Positions 7,250-16,056 of a stretch of 64,000 nucleotides of DNA are shown one piece after another. Origin of the DNA: Ensifer sp. IC4062 (GTDB taxonomy: Bacteria > Pseudomonadota > Alphaproteobacteria > Rhizobiales > Rhizobiaceae); the NCBI RefSeq assembly GCF_020193575.1, contig NZ_JADYVD010000032.1, positions 1 through 64,000 on the forward strand. The letters run 5' to 3'. Within the stretch, counting starts at the first letter, position 1; each line of letters opens with the position of its first letter. A program made the translations under genes and the position numbers. Below the pieces are notes generated by a model. That model saw only the letters and a program-made list of their open reading frames with translations, was not told the origin of the DNA and did not search any database.

Positions 7250-9001
7250 TCACTCCGCCAAGTTTGCTTTGCGCAAGCCGTAAGTGAACTTCTCGGCATC
7301 TGCAGGGTCTCGGAATGGCAGGCGGCCGATATGCTCAACGGGGGAGTACTTTGGATTGATCTCCTTGAGCTCGCGCCAAACCTCGCGCGCCTCATCAAGT
7401 TTGCCCAGATGGCCCAATGTTGAGGCGAGGAATGCGCGCGACAGGTCTGTGGCCGGATTGACGGCGATCCGGTCCCTGAACAGGGCTGCCGCTTTTTCGT
7501 ACTCGCCCATCACGAAATGGGCCGTGCCGAGAAAGTGCAGGTATTGCTGTTGTACGGCAGGATCGAGGCGCATGGCCCGTTCAATGTAAGGAATCGCCAT
7601 TTCCGGCTGACCCGTATAAATGTGCAACACGCCGCGGGCGTTGAGGGCGGGGGCAAAATTGGGGTTGAGCACTAGTGCCCGGTCGGCCTCATCCGCCCAC
7701 CGCTGATAATCCATCTTGAACATGGCCGCGAGCGAGGCGACCAGGTGGGCGTAAGGATCCTGGTCGTCCCTAGCGATCGCCTCGCTGGCGAAGCGCTCGG
7801 CCAGGTCGAGAGACCTCTCGGGCGTGTCGCTCCAGCGGTTTTGAAAATCCAGGACATACGCCATGCTCTGACCCGCATAGGGGGCGGCGTAGTTCGGATC
7901 GAGCTCGATCGCCCGACGGAAGCACGCGGTCGCCTGATCGAACATCTCGCGATCTTTTTTGACGCCGCGGATCAGGTCACGCCCCCTCAAGAATAGATCA
8001 TGGGCGTCCATGTCCTTCGTGCCGCTATCAACGTTGCGCGATTTTTCCGCTTCGTTGAGCGTGACCTTCAAAGCAGCCACGATCTGCTTTGTAATATCGT
8101 CCTGGACTTCGAATATATCGGTGAGTTCGCGGTCGTAGCGCTCAGCCCACACATGACCGCCGGTCATCCCATCGATAAGCTGGGCGGTGACGCGAACCCT
8201 GTTGCCGGCCTTGCGAATGCTGCCTTCGAGAGCGAACTTGACGCCGAGCTCGCGGCAGACCTGAGGGACGCTGAACGCCTGGTTCTTGTAGACGAACGCC
8301 GAGTTGCGCGCGATGACGAAGAGACCGGAGACCTTGCTGAGGTCAGTGATGATGTCCTCCGTGATGCCGTCACTGAAATACTCCTGATCGGCGTCGCGGC
8401 TCATGTTGTCGAAGGGGAGAACGATGATCGACGGTCTCTCCGGGAATGGCCTTTCCACCTGAGCCGCCTTGGACGTCGGCGTGATGTCGTCCCGCAGCCA
8501 ACGCCAGACGCGCACCGGCCGGTCGATGTTTTTGAGCTGCTGCTTTCCTAGGTCTTCGAAGCGCAACTCGAGCCGATCGCGCACCTGGTCATACACCGCC
8601 TCCGAAACGTAGACGCCGCCTGGTTCCGCGAGCGTCTCCAGGCGGGCGGCGACATTCACCCCGTCGCCATAGATGTCCTCGCCATCAATGGCCACATCGC
8701 CCAAATTGATGCCGACGCGGAATTCGATGCGTTGCTCTTCCGGCACGGCGGCATTGCGCTCAGCCATCGCCTGCTGCATCTCGGCAGCGGCGCGCACCGC
8801 CTCCACGACGCTGGCGAACTCGACCAGCAATCCGTCACCCATGAGCTTGACGACGCGACCATGGTGATCCGCGATCCTCGGACCAATCAGGTCAGTCCGC
8901 AGCGCCTTGAGCGCCGCGAGTGTGCCGTCCTCATCAGTCCGGATCAGACGCGAGTAGCCAACTACGTCAGCGGCCATAATGGCGGCGAGGCGGCGTTCCA
9001 A
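7250..9001 (-). CDS. Class III adenylate cyclase with TolB-like and TPR domains (cyclase 1)
   Basis: A 583-residue protein likely to make cAMP from ATP. The cyclase homology domain (about 1-165) keeps the key residues: metal-binding Asp in A-A-D-V-V-G-Y-S, substrate-type Lys and second Asp in V-K-L-M-G-D-G, and the transition-state Asn and Arg in G-V-N-V-A-A-R. Residues about 185-320 form the TolB-like module (IIVLPFDNMSRD, FSDGITEDIITDLSK, WAERYDRELTDIFEVQDDI). The rest is TPR-like repeats. No transmembrane segment is evident, unlike cyclase 2. The start is TTG 9001, with GGGAGGA upstream and the family's usual E-R-R-L-A-A-I-M right after it. Paralogues are at 24890-27097 and 39322-41127. 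Confidence 0.88.
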   Translation of the reverse strand: MERRLAAIMAADVVGYSRLIRTDEDGTLAALKALRTDLIGPRIADHHGRVVKLMGDGLLVEFASVVEAVRAAAEMQQAMAERNAAVPEEQRIEFRVGINLGDVAIDGEDIYGDGVNVAARLETLAEPGGVYVSEAVYDQVRDRLELRFEDLGKQQLKNIDRPVRVWRWLRDDITPTSKAAQVERPFPERPSIIVLPFDNMSRDADQEYFSDGITEDIITDLSKVSGLFVIARNSAFVYKNQAFSVPQVCRELGVKFALEGSIRKAGNRVRVTAQLIDGMTGGHVWAERYDRELTDIFEVQDDITKQIVAALKVTLNEAEKSRNVDSGTKDMDAHDLFLRGRDLIRGVKKDREMFDQATACFRRAIELDPNYAAPYAGQSMAYVLDFQNRWSDTPERSLDLAERFASEAIARDDQDPYAHLVASLAAMFKMDYQRWADEADRALVLNPNFAPALNARGVLHIYTGQPEMAIPYIERAMRLDPAVQQQYLHFLGTAHFVMGEYEKAAALFRDRIAVNPATDLSRAFLASTLGHLGKLDEAREVWRELKEINPKYSPVEHIGRLPFRDPADAEKFTYGLRKANLAE

Positions 9002-9360
9002 ACCGATTTCCTCCCACCTGAGAGAGTAGTGGATCGCCAGCCGAGAATCCACGAAAGTGTTGGGCCGGGGACGGTCCGGAGTCCCGAAGCGGCGTTTCTC
9101 GGCGAAGCGCTACTCGCTAGCCCTGGTGAGGGCCAAAGTTCGCCCCATTCCGGAAACTCCCAGCTTCCGGCGAAATGACGCTGCATCAAGCGTCCTTGCG
9201 AGCCCAGTAAGGGCACCGCCGCAAGCCTCCAGGACGACGTGCAGGCAGGCTGCACCGTGAAGAAGTCCAACGCCTTCGCCGGCCGAGCTTCTTACTGAAA
9301 GCGGCGTCCACGCCACACCGGATCGACCTACCAAATATTCTTCCGATGATCTCTTCTCAC

Positions 9361-10392
9361 CTAACGTGATGCCACAGCCGTAAGCTCACTCGCCTCCATC
9401 ATCTCGGCGGCCTTGGCATAGCCGCCGTCCATGCCGTCGAGGAAATGCAGGTGCGACTCCGGCTTGCCCGAAGGCACGAGGCAGGTCATCAGCGCGTGGG
9501 ACTGGCGATGCAGTCCGAAGTTGATCTCGCCGCACGCCTTTGCCGCGACAAGGATCGCCTCGACCGTATCGATCTGTTCGGGCGCGCAGTCGAGCGTCAG
9601 GCGCAAGCCGTCGTCGTATTTGCGGAAATCGGAGTTGGAGGCGACTTCCGACCAACATTCCAGATCGACATAGGTCGCCTTGTCCTTGGGAACGCCCAGG
9701 CGCTCTGGAACCGGGTGGGACTGGCGCGGTGCGGCGTCGAATACCGCGAGCACGCGCCGGGCGAGCGTAGCAAAGGCATCGGGGCTCGTGTGTTCATAAG
9801 GCTCGACCAGCAGCGACAGGATCTCGCCCTGCTGGCTCGCGAACGGGGTCCATTCACACATGAGGCCGGTCAGGTCCGGCTTCGTCGTGTACCGGCCCGG
9901 CTTGACCAGATAGCGCCCGGCCTTGATCTGCTCTTCCGCCCATTTGAGCCCGCCGCCGGAAAACATCGCGTAGGTGGCATTTTCCGAAGCAGCGTATTGC
10001 GCAACGCGTACGTCGCGTCCGCCGGCACGGATTTCGCTGACGGGCAGCAAGCCAATTCGAAGATTGAGCGCAAGATTGGTTTTGGCAAAGGCCGCGACCT
10101 GCCGCAACGCCGAAGTGGCGGCCATGACGCCCTCTGGCGGCAAGGCAAATGCTGCCCCGTCGCCGCGAAACACGAAGGGGAAATCGAACGTGCCCCAGGC
10201 GTTGCCGAGCGCGGCGATGATCGACGCACCGGCGTAGTTGACGTCCTCGTAGCGCCCCGCCTTGATTGCCAACGTCGAGCCGACGACATCGGTTATTCCG
10301 ATGAGCCAATCATCCGGCAAAGCCCGATAGATGGATTGGTCGAGCACAAGCGAAAACTCGCGATAGGCCTGCGGTGCGTGGCTGTCGGGCAT
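9361..10392 (-). CDS. DUF3095 protein with cyclase-like motifs
   Basis: A 343-residue protein recognised as DUF3095. It begins with the family's LPDDWLIGITDVVGSTLAI and later has VFRGDGAAFALP. These two stretches place Asp residues as in class III nucleotide cyclases (D-V-V-G-S-T and G-D-G), but the other catalytic positions are not obvious. There is no signal peptide or membrane segment. It lies on the same strand as cyclase 1, about 360 bp upstream of it; that gap shows no gene. The function is unknown; the resemblance to cyclases is my reading of the motifs. Confidence 0.7.
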   Translation of the reverse strand: MPDSHAPQAYREFSLVLDQSIYRALPDDWLIGITDVVGSTLAIKAGRYEDVNYAGASIIAALGNAWGTFDFPFVFRGDGAAFALPPEGVMAATSALRQVAAFAKTNLALNLRIGLLPVSEIRAGGRDVRVAQYAASENATYAMFSGGGLKWAEEQIKAGRYLVKPGRYTTKPDLTGLMCEWTPFASQQGEILSLLVEPYEHTSPDAFATLARRVLAVFDAAPRQSHPVPERLGVPKDKATYVDLECWSEVASNSDFRKYDDGLRLTLDCAPEQIDTVEAILVAAKACGEINFGLHRQSHALMTCLVPSGKPESHLHFLDGMDGGYAKAAEMMEASELTAVASR

Positions 10393-10465
10393 TGCGTGTT
10401 CTTCCCCTTGTTGTCATGTCGGCAGTTTTGTGAGGCGTCGGGTCCGCCTGCTCTACGCTTTGAAG

Positions 10466-10574
10466 CTCACGCAATTCCGGACGGAAAACCGCTCCGCACT
10501 TTTCCTGGACTTGCTTTTGAAAACTCACGCAATTCCGGACGGAAAACCGCTCCGCACTTTTCCTGGACTTGCTT
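10466..10574. repeat. Tandem duplication of a 51-bp repeat unit
   Basis: Two identical 51-bp copies (10466-10516 and 10524-10574), each running from CTCACGCAATTCCGGACGG to TTTTCCTGGACTTGCTT, sit head to tail with a 58-bp period. The unit is a variant of the GCAATTCC...GGTTTTCCGTCCGGAATTGC family seen at 41416-41510 and 59342-59394. It fills the space between ohr and the DUF3095 gene. Confidence 0.85.
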
Positions 10575-10599
10575 GAGAGGCAGACCCGACCGATCCCGC

Positions 10600-10995
10600 T
10601 CAGGCGAGGCTGGTAGTCACGTCGATGTTGCCGCGCGTTGCCTTGGAGTATGGGCAGATGCCATGCGCCGCCTCGATCAGCTCCTCAGCAAGCTGGCGCT
10701 CGAGGCCCGGTAGGCTCACGTTGAGGCGCGCCCGAAGGAAGTAGGAGCCGTCATCGAGGTTCAAGTCGATTTCGGCGTCGACCTCGGGACCTGCCGGAAG
10801 CTTGACCCCGCGCTGCGAGGCGGCGAGCTCGATCGCTCCGATATAGCAGGCGGACCAGGCTGCGCCGAAGAGTTGCTCGGCGGCCGGGTGCGGCTGCGAC
10901 AGCTTCAGGTCGAGCTTGCCGTCGCTACTCCGCGTACCGCCATTGCGGCCGCCGGTATTGTGGGTCTTGCCAGTGAAAAGAAGCTTCTCGGTCAT
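10600..10995 (-). CDS. ohr: Organic hydroperoxide resistance peroxidase (Ohr/OsmC family)
   Basis: A 131-residue thiol peroxidase of the Ohr type, which detoxifies organic peroxides in the cytoplasm. Both catalytic cysteines are in context: A-W-S-A-C-Y-I-G-A-I-E-L near the middle and G-I-C-P-Y-S-K-A-T-R-G-N near the C-terminus. The N-terminus MTEKLLFTGKTHNTGGRNG is typical. ATG 10995 is chosen over TTG 11016 because AGAAAGGA sits 7 nt before it. A strong promoter and OhrR-like sites lie upstream, matching those of the ohrR gene 6.5 kb away. Confidence 0.93.
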   Translation of the reverse strand: MTEKLLFTGKTHNTGGRNGGTRSSDGKLDLKLSQPHPAAEQLFGAAWSACYIGAIELAASQRGVKLPAGPEVDAEIDLNLDDGSYFLRARLNVSLPGLERQLAEELIEAAHGICPYSKATRGNIDVTTSLA

Positions 10996-11029
10996 GGGGA
11001 AATCCTTTCTGTTCAAGGTTAACGCGGAT

Positions 11030-11109
11030 CCGTTTAAATCGGACGCGAGTTAAATACGCGAAAGAAAAAACAGTGTCAAGCGGTTTCGATTTAATCGGAT
11101 GCGATTTAT
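11030..11109 (-). promoter_or_regulatory. ohr promoter flanked by OhrR-like operators
   Basis: On the minus strand, TTGACA (11079-11074) and TATTTA (11056-11051) are separated by exactly 17 bp. Upstream, 11087-11109 repeats 21 of 23 bases of the ohrR operator, including the palindrome CGATTTAATCG. Downstream, CCGTTTAAATCGG (11030-11042) is a second near-palindrome. The sites bracket the promoter, as expected for repression by OhrR. Confidence 0.72.
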
Positions 11110-11224
11110 TCAATGGCCAAATCCGCGAGGGGCGTTCGGTCGGATTTTCCTGTGCCCGGAGCGCTTTTTGTGCGACATTGGCGCTGCCCATTCTGGAGGC
11201 ATTACGGCTACTGCATGTTTTCTT

Positions 11225-11271
11225 AAGTGCTACAGCATCCTTTGCGCGTCTCATGAGACGCGGCGCTGTAG
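11225..11271. repeat. RIME-like palindromic repeat
   Basis: AAGTGCTACAGCATCCTTTG, then a GCGTCTCATGAGACGC hairpin and GGCGCTGTAG. Same family as the copies at 4148, 32981 and 54216. It lies between ohr and the phosphoketolase gene. Confidence 0.65.
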
Positions 11272-11381
11272 GGGCCGCAGCGGATATGGAGGATATGCCG
11301 CTGCCACGCGTTGTGAGTTCCGACGTCCGCATCTCGTAAATCGTCGCCCTATGACAGTCCGGCTTCGACTAGGAGGATTCG

Positions 11382-13823
11382 ATGTCTACGCTTGAGACCG
11401 CTCAGGAAATCCGAACCGAGACCCCCCTTTCGCCTGACGAGTTGCATCTGCTCGATGCTTACTGGCGGGCTTCCAACTATCTCTCGGTCGGCCAGATATA
11501 CCTTCTCGACAATCCGCTGCTCAGAGAACCGCTGAAGCGCGAGCATATCAAGCCGCGATTGCTCGGCCACTGGGGAACCTCCCCGGGCCTCAACATGCTC
11601 TATGTGCACCTGAACCGGGTCATCAAGCGCGACGACCTCAACATGATCTACATCATCGGCCCCGGCCACGGCGGGCCGTCACTCGTCGCTCACGCTTACC
11701 TCGAGGGCACCTACAGCGACATCTATCCCAATATCAGCCAGGATGCGGAGGGCATGAAGCGGCTGTTCAAGCAGTTCAGCTTCCCGGGTGGCATACCGAG
11801 CCACGTCGCGCCCGAGACGCCCGGCAGCATCCACGAGGGCGGCGAGCTCGGATACGCGCTCAGCCATGCCTATGGCGCGGCATTCGACAACCCCGATCTG
11901 ATCGTCGCCTGCGTCGTTGGCGACGGGGAAGCCGAAACCGGGCCGCTTGCCACCGGATGGCAGGGCAACAAGTTTCTCAATCCGGCCCGCGATGGCTGCG
12001 TGCTGCCGATCCTCCACCTGAACGGCTACAAGATTGCCAACCCGTGCTTCCTCGCCCGTATCCCCAAGGAGGAGTTGCAGAAGTTCTTCGAGGGCATGGG
12101 CTACAAGCCCTATTTCGTCGAGGGCCGTGACCCCGAAGAGGTGCACCGTCAGCTCGCCGGCGTGCTCGATACGGCGGTCGGCGAGATTCGGGAAATCTGG
12201 ACCGACGCGAGAACCAACGGCAATCTCAAGCGTCCGGCATGGCCGATGATCGTCTTCCGGACGCCAAAGGGCTGGACATGCCCGGCAGAGATCGACGGCA
12301 AGAAATGCGAGGACTACTGGCGCTCGCACCAGGTGCCCATGGGGGAGATGGACAAGCTGGAGCATATCCAGATCCTCGAACAATGGATGAAGAGCTATCG
12401 GCCTGAGGAGCTTTTCGACGACGACGGCCGGTTCAAGGCCGAGATCGCAGCGCTCGCTCCGAGGGGCAATCGCCGCATGAGCGACAATCCGCACGCCAAT
12501 GGCGGACTGCTGCTGCGTGATCTGAAGATGCCGGATTTCCGGAACTATGCCGTCGAGTTTTCAGGCCACGGTGCGACGGTCGCCGAGTCGGCCCGCGTCA
12601 TGGGCATGTTCCTGCGCGACGTGATGAAGGCGAACATGGAGAGCAAGAACTTCCGGCTGTTCAGTCCGGACGAGAACAACTCCAATCGCTGGCAGGATGT
12701 GCTGCAGGTGACCAACCGTTGCTACATGGCGGAGATCTATCCGGAAGACGACCATCTCTCGCCGGACGGCCGCATCATGGAGGTGCTCAGCGAACACCAG
12801 TGCCAGGGATGGCTGGAGGGCTACCTGCTTACCGGCCGCCACGGCTTCTTCTCCTGCTACGAAGCCTTCATCCACATCATCGACTCGATGTTCAACCAGC
12901 ACGCCAAATGGCTGAAGGTGTGCAACGAGATCCCGTGGCGCAGACCCATCGGCTCGCTGAACTACTTTCTCAGCTCCCATGTCTGGCGCCAGGACCACAA
13001 CGGCTTCAGCCATCAGGACCCCGGCTTCATCGATCACGTCGTCAACAAGAAGGCGGACGTGATCCGCGTATATCTGCCGCCGGATGCCAACACGCTGCTG
13101 TGCGTGACGGACCACTGCCTGCGCAGCCGCGACTACGTCAACGTGGTCGTCGCCGGCAAGCAGCCGGCGCCGCAATGGCTGACGATGTCGGAGGCTGTCC
13201 GGCACTGCGCGATGGGCGTCAGCATCTGGGACTGGGCGAGCAGCGACCAGGGCAGCGAGCCCGATGTCGTCATGGCCTGCTGCGGCGACGTTCCGACGCT
13301 CGAAACGCTGGCGGCAGTGCAGTTGCTCCGCGAGCACTTGCCGGAGTTGAAGGTCAGGGTCGTCAATGTCGTGAACCTGATGAAGCTGCAGCCAGAAAAG
13401 GAGCATCCGCACGGACTGTCGGACCGCGATTTCGACGGCCTGTTCACCCGGGACAAGCCGATCATCTTCGCCTTCCACGGTTATCCATGGCTGATCCACC
13501 GGCTCACCTATCGCAGGACGAACCACGACAATCTTCACGTGCGCGGCTACAAGGAAGAAGGCACGACGACGACCCCGTTCGACATGGTTGTGCTGAACGA
13601 GCTCGATCGCTTCCACCTCGTCGAGGACGTCATCGACCGGCTGCCGCAACTCGGCGCGCGGGCGGCCTATTTCAAGCAGGCAATCCACGCCAAGCTCATC
13701 GAGCATCGCGAGCATATCGAAAAATACGGCGACGACATGTCTCAGATCAGCGGATGGAAATGGGGCGCGAAGAGCACACCGCCAGCCCGCCCGAGGACAT
13801 CGACCGAGGGAGACAACGTCTGA
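11382..13823 (+). CDS. xfp: Phosphoketolase (xylulose-5-phosphate/fructose-6-phosphate)
   Basis: An 813-residue thiamine-diphosphate enzyme that cleaves xylulose 5-phosphate or fructose 6-phosphate with phosphate, giving acetyl phosphate and an aldose phosphate. The N-terminal domain has [20 protein letters not shown] and G-P-G-H-G-G-P near residue 97. The ThDP-binding motif [10 protein letters not shown] follows near residue 185. The C-terminal part carries [13 protein letters not shown]. The length is normal for bacterial Xfp. AGGAGG at 7 nt spacing fixes the start. The glycoamylase-like gene follows on the same strand after 87 bp. No acetate kinase gene is in the window. Confidence 0.96.
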   Translation: MSTLETAQEIRTETPLSPDELHLLDAYWRASNYLSVGQIYLLDNPLLREPLKREHIKPRLLGHWGTSPGLNMLYVHLNRVIKRDDLNMIYIIGPGHGGPSLVAHAYLEGTYSDIYPNISQDAEGMKRLFKQFSFPGGIPSHVAPETPGSIHEGGELGYALSHAYGAAFDNPDLIVACVVGDGEAETGPLATGWQGNKFLNPARDGCVLPILHLNGYKIANPCFLARIPKEELQKFFEGMGYKPYFVEGRDPEEVHRQLAGVLDTAVGEIREIWTDARTNGNLKRPAWPMIVFRTPKGWTCPAEIDGKKCEDYWRSHQVPMGEMDKLEHIQILEQWMKSYRPEELFDDDGRFKAEIAALAPRGNRRMSDNPHANGGLLLRDLKMPDFRNYAVEFSGHGATVAESARVMGMFLRDVMKANMESKNFRLFSPDENNSNRWQDVLQVTNRCYMAEIYPEDDHLSPDGRIMEVLSEHQCQGWLEGYLLTGRHGFFSCYEAFIHIIDSMFNQHAKWLKVCNEIPWRRPIGSLNYFLSSHVWRQDHNGFSHQDPGFIDHVVNKKADVIRVYLPPDANTLLCVTDHCLRSRDYVNVVVAGKQPAPQWLTMSEAVRHCAMGVSIWDWASSDQGSEPDVVMACCGDVPTLETLAAVQLLREHLPELKVRVVNVVNLMKLQPEKEHPHGLSDRDFDGLFTRDKPIIFAFHGYPWLIHRLTYRRTNHDNLHVRGYKEEGTTTTPFDMVVLNELDRFHLVEDVIDRLPQLGARAAYFKQAIHAKLIEHREHIEKYGDDMSQISGWKWGAKSTPPARPRTSTEGDNV

Positions 13824-13841
13824 GCGGCGTAAGGCGGCCTC

Positions 13842-13893
13842 AGAGCGGGATGAGGAAAAGCGTGCGCGGTTTTCCGCCCGCATTCCGCTCTAA
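13842..13893. repeat. Short palindromic repeat (AGAGCGGGAT...CCGCTCT)
   Basis: AGAGCGGGATGAGGAAAAG, a GCGCGGTTTTCCGC centre and ATTCCGCTCT form inverted ends around a central hairpin. It lies between the phosphoketolase and glycoamylase-like genes and could act as an intercistronic RNA hairpin. Confidence 0.65.
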
Positions 13894-13910
13894 CCCATCA
13901 GGTTAGCGAT

Positions 13911-15230
13911 ATGTCACGGATGCTCTCGATCGCCCCGAAACTGGAGCGTATGCCGACCGAGCAGGACCTCGGTCGGCTGCAGTTCACGTCGCTCCTCTAT
14001 TACCTCCACTGCACCAACCCGGATAACGGGCTCGTTCGCGACAAGACCGAGCCCGACGCTCCGGCAAGCATCGCCGCGATCGGCATGGCATTGGCCACGC
14101 TTCCCGTGGTCGTCGAACGCGGCGTCCTGATTCGCAAGTTCGCGGCCAAGCTCGCCCGCAAGAAGCTGGCGTTCCTGCTGGCCTGCCCCCAGGGACCGGA
14201 GCCCGACGCGTCCGGCTACAAGGGCTTCTTCTATCATTTCCTCGACATCGAGACCGGCCGTAGGGTCTGGGAATGCGAGCTGTCGACGATCGACTCGGCC
14301 TTCCTCTTCGCCGGCGCCTTGACCGTGGCCGCCTATTTCGACGGGGACAGCGCGGACGAGGTCGAGGTCAGATGGCTTGCCAACACGCTCTATGAACGGG
14401 CCGACTGGAACTGGGCCTGCGACCACGGGCTTACCTTGACCCATGGATGGCGACCGGAAAGCGGGTTCATCCCCTATCGCTGGCGCGGTTACGATGAGGG
14501 CCTGCTGCTCTACATCCTCGGACTGGGATCGCCGACGCATCCGCTGCCGCCCGAAGCCTATTCCGCCTATACCGAGAGCTACGAATGGCGAAACATCTAC
14601 GGGCGCGAACTGCTCTATTCGGGACCGCTCTTCACCCACCAGCTCTCGCATATGTGGATCGACTTCCGGGGCATCCGCGATAAATTCATGCGCCACCACA
14701 ATAGCGACTACTTCCAGAACAGCCGCCACGCGACTTATGTCCAGCGCGAATACGCCATTCGCAACCCGTTGAACTTTGCAGGCTACGGCGAGCACTGCTG
14801 GGGCTTCACCGCGAGCGACGGTCCCGGCTGGATCAAGAGAAATGTCGATGGCGGCGAAACGGAATTCTTCGACTATATCGCGCGCGGCGCGCCCTTCGGG
14901 CCGGACGACGGCACCGTCTCGCCCTGGGTGGTGGTGGCGTCCCTGCCCTTCGCTCCGGAGATCGTCATTCCAACCGTCTGGAACTTTGCGAGAATGCCTT
15001 TGGGAATGACCCGCCTCTACGGCTTCAAGCCGTCCTTCAACCGGACCTTCACGGTCGAAGATGGCGACCCGGGCTGGTGGGTAAGCCCTTACCACTTCGG
15101 CGTCGATCAGGGCCCTGTCGTGCTGATGATCGAAAACTACCGCACCGGCCTCCTCTGGAACATCATGCGCCGCTGCCAGCCCATCGTCGCCGGACTGCGC
15201 GCAGCGGGATTTAGCGGGGGCTGGCTTTAG
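13911..15230 (+). CDS. Glycoamylase-like protein (COG5368)
   Basis: A 439-residue protein resembling the glycoamylase-like family (PF10091), an (alpha/alpha)6-barrel related to glucan hydrolases. Typical stretches are GFFYHFLDIETGRR, STIDSAFLFAGAL, GFIPYRWRGYDEGLLLYILG, QLSHMWIDFRG and WGFTASDGPGW. Candidate catalytic acidic residues lie in E-L-S-T-I-D-S and Y-D-E-G. No signal peptide is visible, so it may act in the cytoplasm. Cyclic-glucan or storage-glucan turnover is a guess from the family. It probably shares a transcript with phosphoketolase, separated by a palindromic repeat. Confidence 0.8.
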   Translation: MSRMLSIAPKLERMPTEQDLGRLQFTSLLYYLHCTNPDNGLVRDKTEPDAPASIAAIGMALATLPVVVERGVLIRKFAAKLARKKLAFLLACPQGPEPDASGYKGFFYHFLDIETGRRVWECELSTIDSAFLFAGALTVAAYFDGDSADEVEVRWLANTLYERADWNWACDHGLTLTHGWRPESGFIPYRWRGYDEGLLLYILGLGSPTHPLPPEAYSAYTESYEWRNIYGRELLYSGPLFTHQLSHMWIDFRGIRDKFMRHHNSDYFQNSRHATYVQREYAIRNPLNFAGYGEHCWGFTASDGPGWIKRNVDGGETEFFDYIARGAPFGPDDGTVSPWVVVASLPFAPEIVIPTVWNFARMPLGMTRLYGFKPSFNRTFTVEDGDPGWWVSPYHFGVDQGPVVLMIENYRTGLLWNIMRRCQPIVAGLRAAGFSGGWL

Positions 15231-15281
15231 GCGTGGCCGGCGGCCATGGGCTACCGAACACCCGTCCCCCACTGGTTTTCG

Positions 15282-15311
15282 GCCACAGCAGCACTCCCTT
15301 ACTGCTGTGGC
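15282..15311. terminator. Hairpin between convergent genes
   Basis: A perfect 10-bp stem, GCCACAGCAG (15282-15291) / CTGCTGTGGC (15302-15311), with a 10-nt loop lies between the convergent glycoamylase-like and NUDIX genes. No clear U-tract follows on either side, so termination is probable from position only. Confidence 0.5.
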
Positions 15312-15316
15312 GAACG

Positions 15317-16054
15317 CTATCTCCCGTTCTTCGCAAACAGCCACTCGAGGATCGGCGGGATGAAATCCGGGTAGTTGTGAGCCTCAGGATCCGGCCCGCG
15401 GATCGCCACCGCCTCGTCGATTTCCGGATGCGGGTCGGTCGCGACATGCTCGGCAACCTGCGAAACGATTTCGTCGGCCGTCGCCGCCAGCCGGTGGACC
15501 CGAAAGACCGTGAGGGTGCCGTTCATGTGTACCGCCTGGTAGCCGGGTTCGGCTGTCGCCTCGGAGAGTTCGATGCCGGTCTCCTCCCGCACCTCGCGCG
15601 CGATATTGCCGTCGAGATCGCAGCGCCCGTCGACGATATCCTCGGGCTCCAACGAGCCGCCAGGGCTGTAGACCCGCCCCGGATTGGCCGTGTGACTCCC
15701 CATGCGGATGGCGATCATCGCGCCGTCCGACGAAAGCAGTAGCGGCATGCCGAAGATGTGCAAGGCCTCGGGCGTCCGGCTCCTGCGCCACCAGAGAAAG
15801 GTGGAATAGGGCACGACGTGGCCGCTCGCGGCGATGCGCCCGTCCTCGATGCGGATCGCCCGCTGCAGCACCATCTTGCCGTCGAAGAGATGCGGGTTTG
15901 CGGCGATCTCGCGCTGCCAGCTTTCCCGAGCCCGCTCCACCTCGGCCACATGGAACGGATGCGGCTCCGGCGAAACGTCGATACGGATTGCCGAAATTGG
16001 GAAGACAATACCCTCGGCGGGCCACTCGGCGCGGTTGCTTTGAAGAAGGCTCAT
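15317..16054 (-). CDS. NUDIX hydrolase
   Basis: A 245-residue protein with a C-terminal NUDIX domain: V-Y-S-P-G-G-S-L-E then R-E-V-R-E-E-T-G-I-E-L around residues 150-180, the metal-binding REUXEEXGU half of the box. The spacing before it is longer than the standard GX5EX7, so the box is non-canonical. The N-terminal half (FPISAIRIDVSPEPHPFHVA) resembles proteins of rhizobia with no defined substrate. ATG 16054 follows the stop of the nuclease gene (16057) by 2 bp, so the two genes form an operon. The longer open frame to 16255 is shadow sequence inside the nuclease gene. Confidence 0.8.
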   Translation of the reverse strand: MSLLQSNRAEWPAEGIVFPISAIRIDVSPEPHPFHVAEVERARESWQREIAANPHLFDGKMVLQRAIRIEDGRIAASGHVVPYSTFLWWRRSRTPEALHIFGMPLLLSSDGAMIAIRMGSHTANPGRVYSPGGSLEPEDIVDGRCDLDGNIAREVREETGIELSEATAEPGYQAVHMNGTLTVFRVHRLAATADEIVSQVAEHVATDPHPEIDEAVAIRGPDPEAHNYPDFIPPILEWLFAKNGR

Positions 16055-16056
16055 GG

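Noticed and set aside
12561-13883. 440-codon minus-strand frame inside the phosphoketolase gene
   Set aside because: Antisense shadow of xfp; no ribosome site and an improbable composition.
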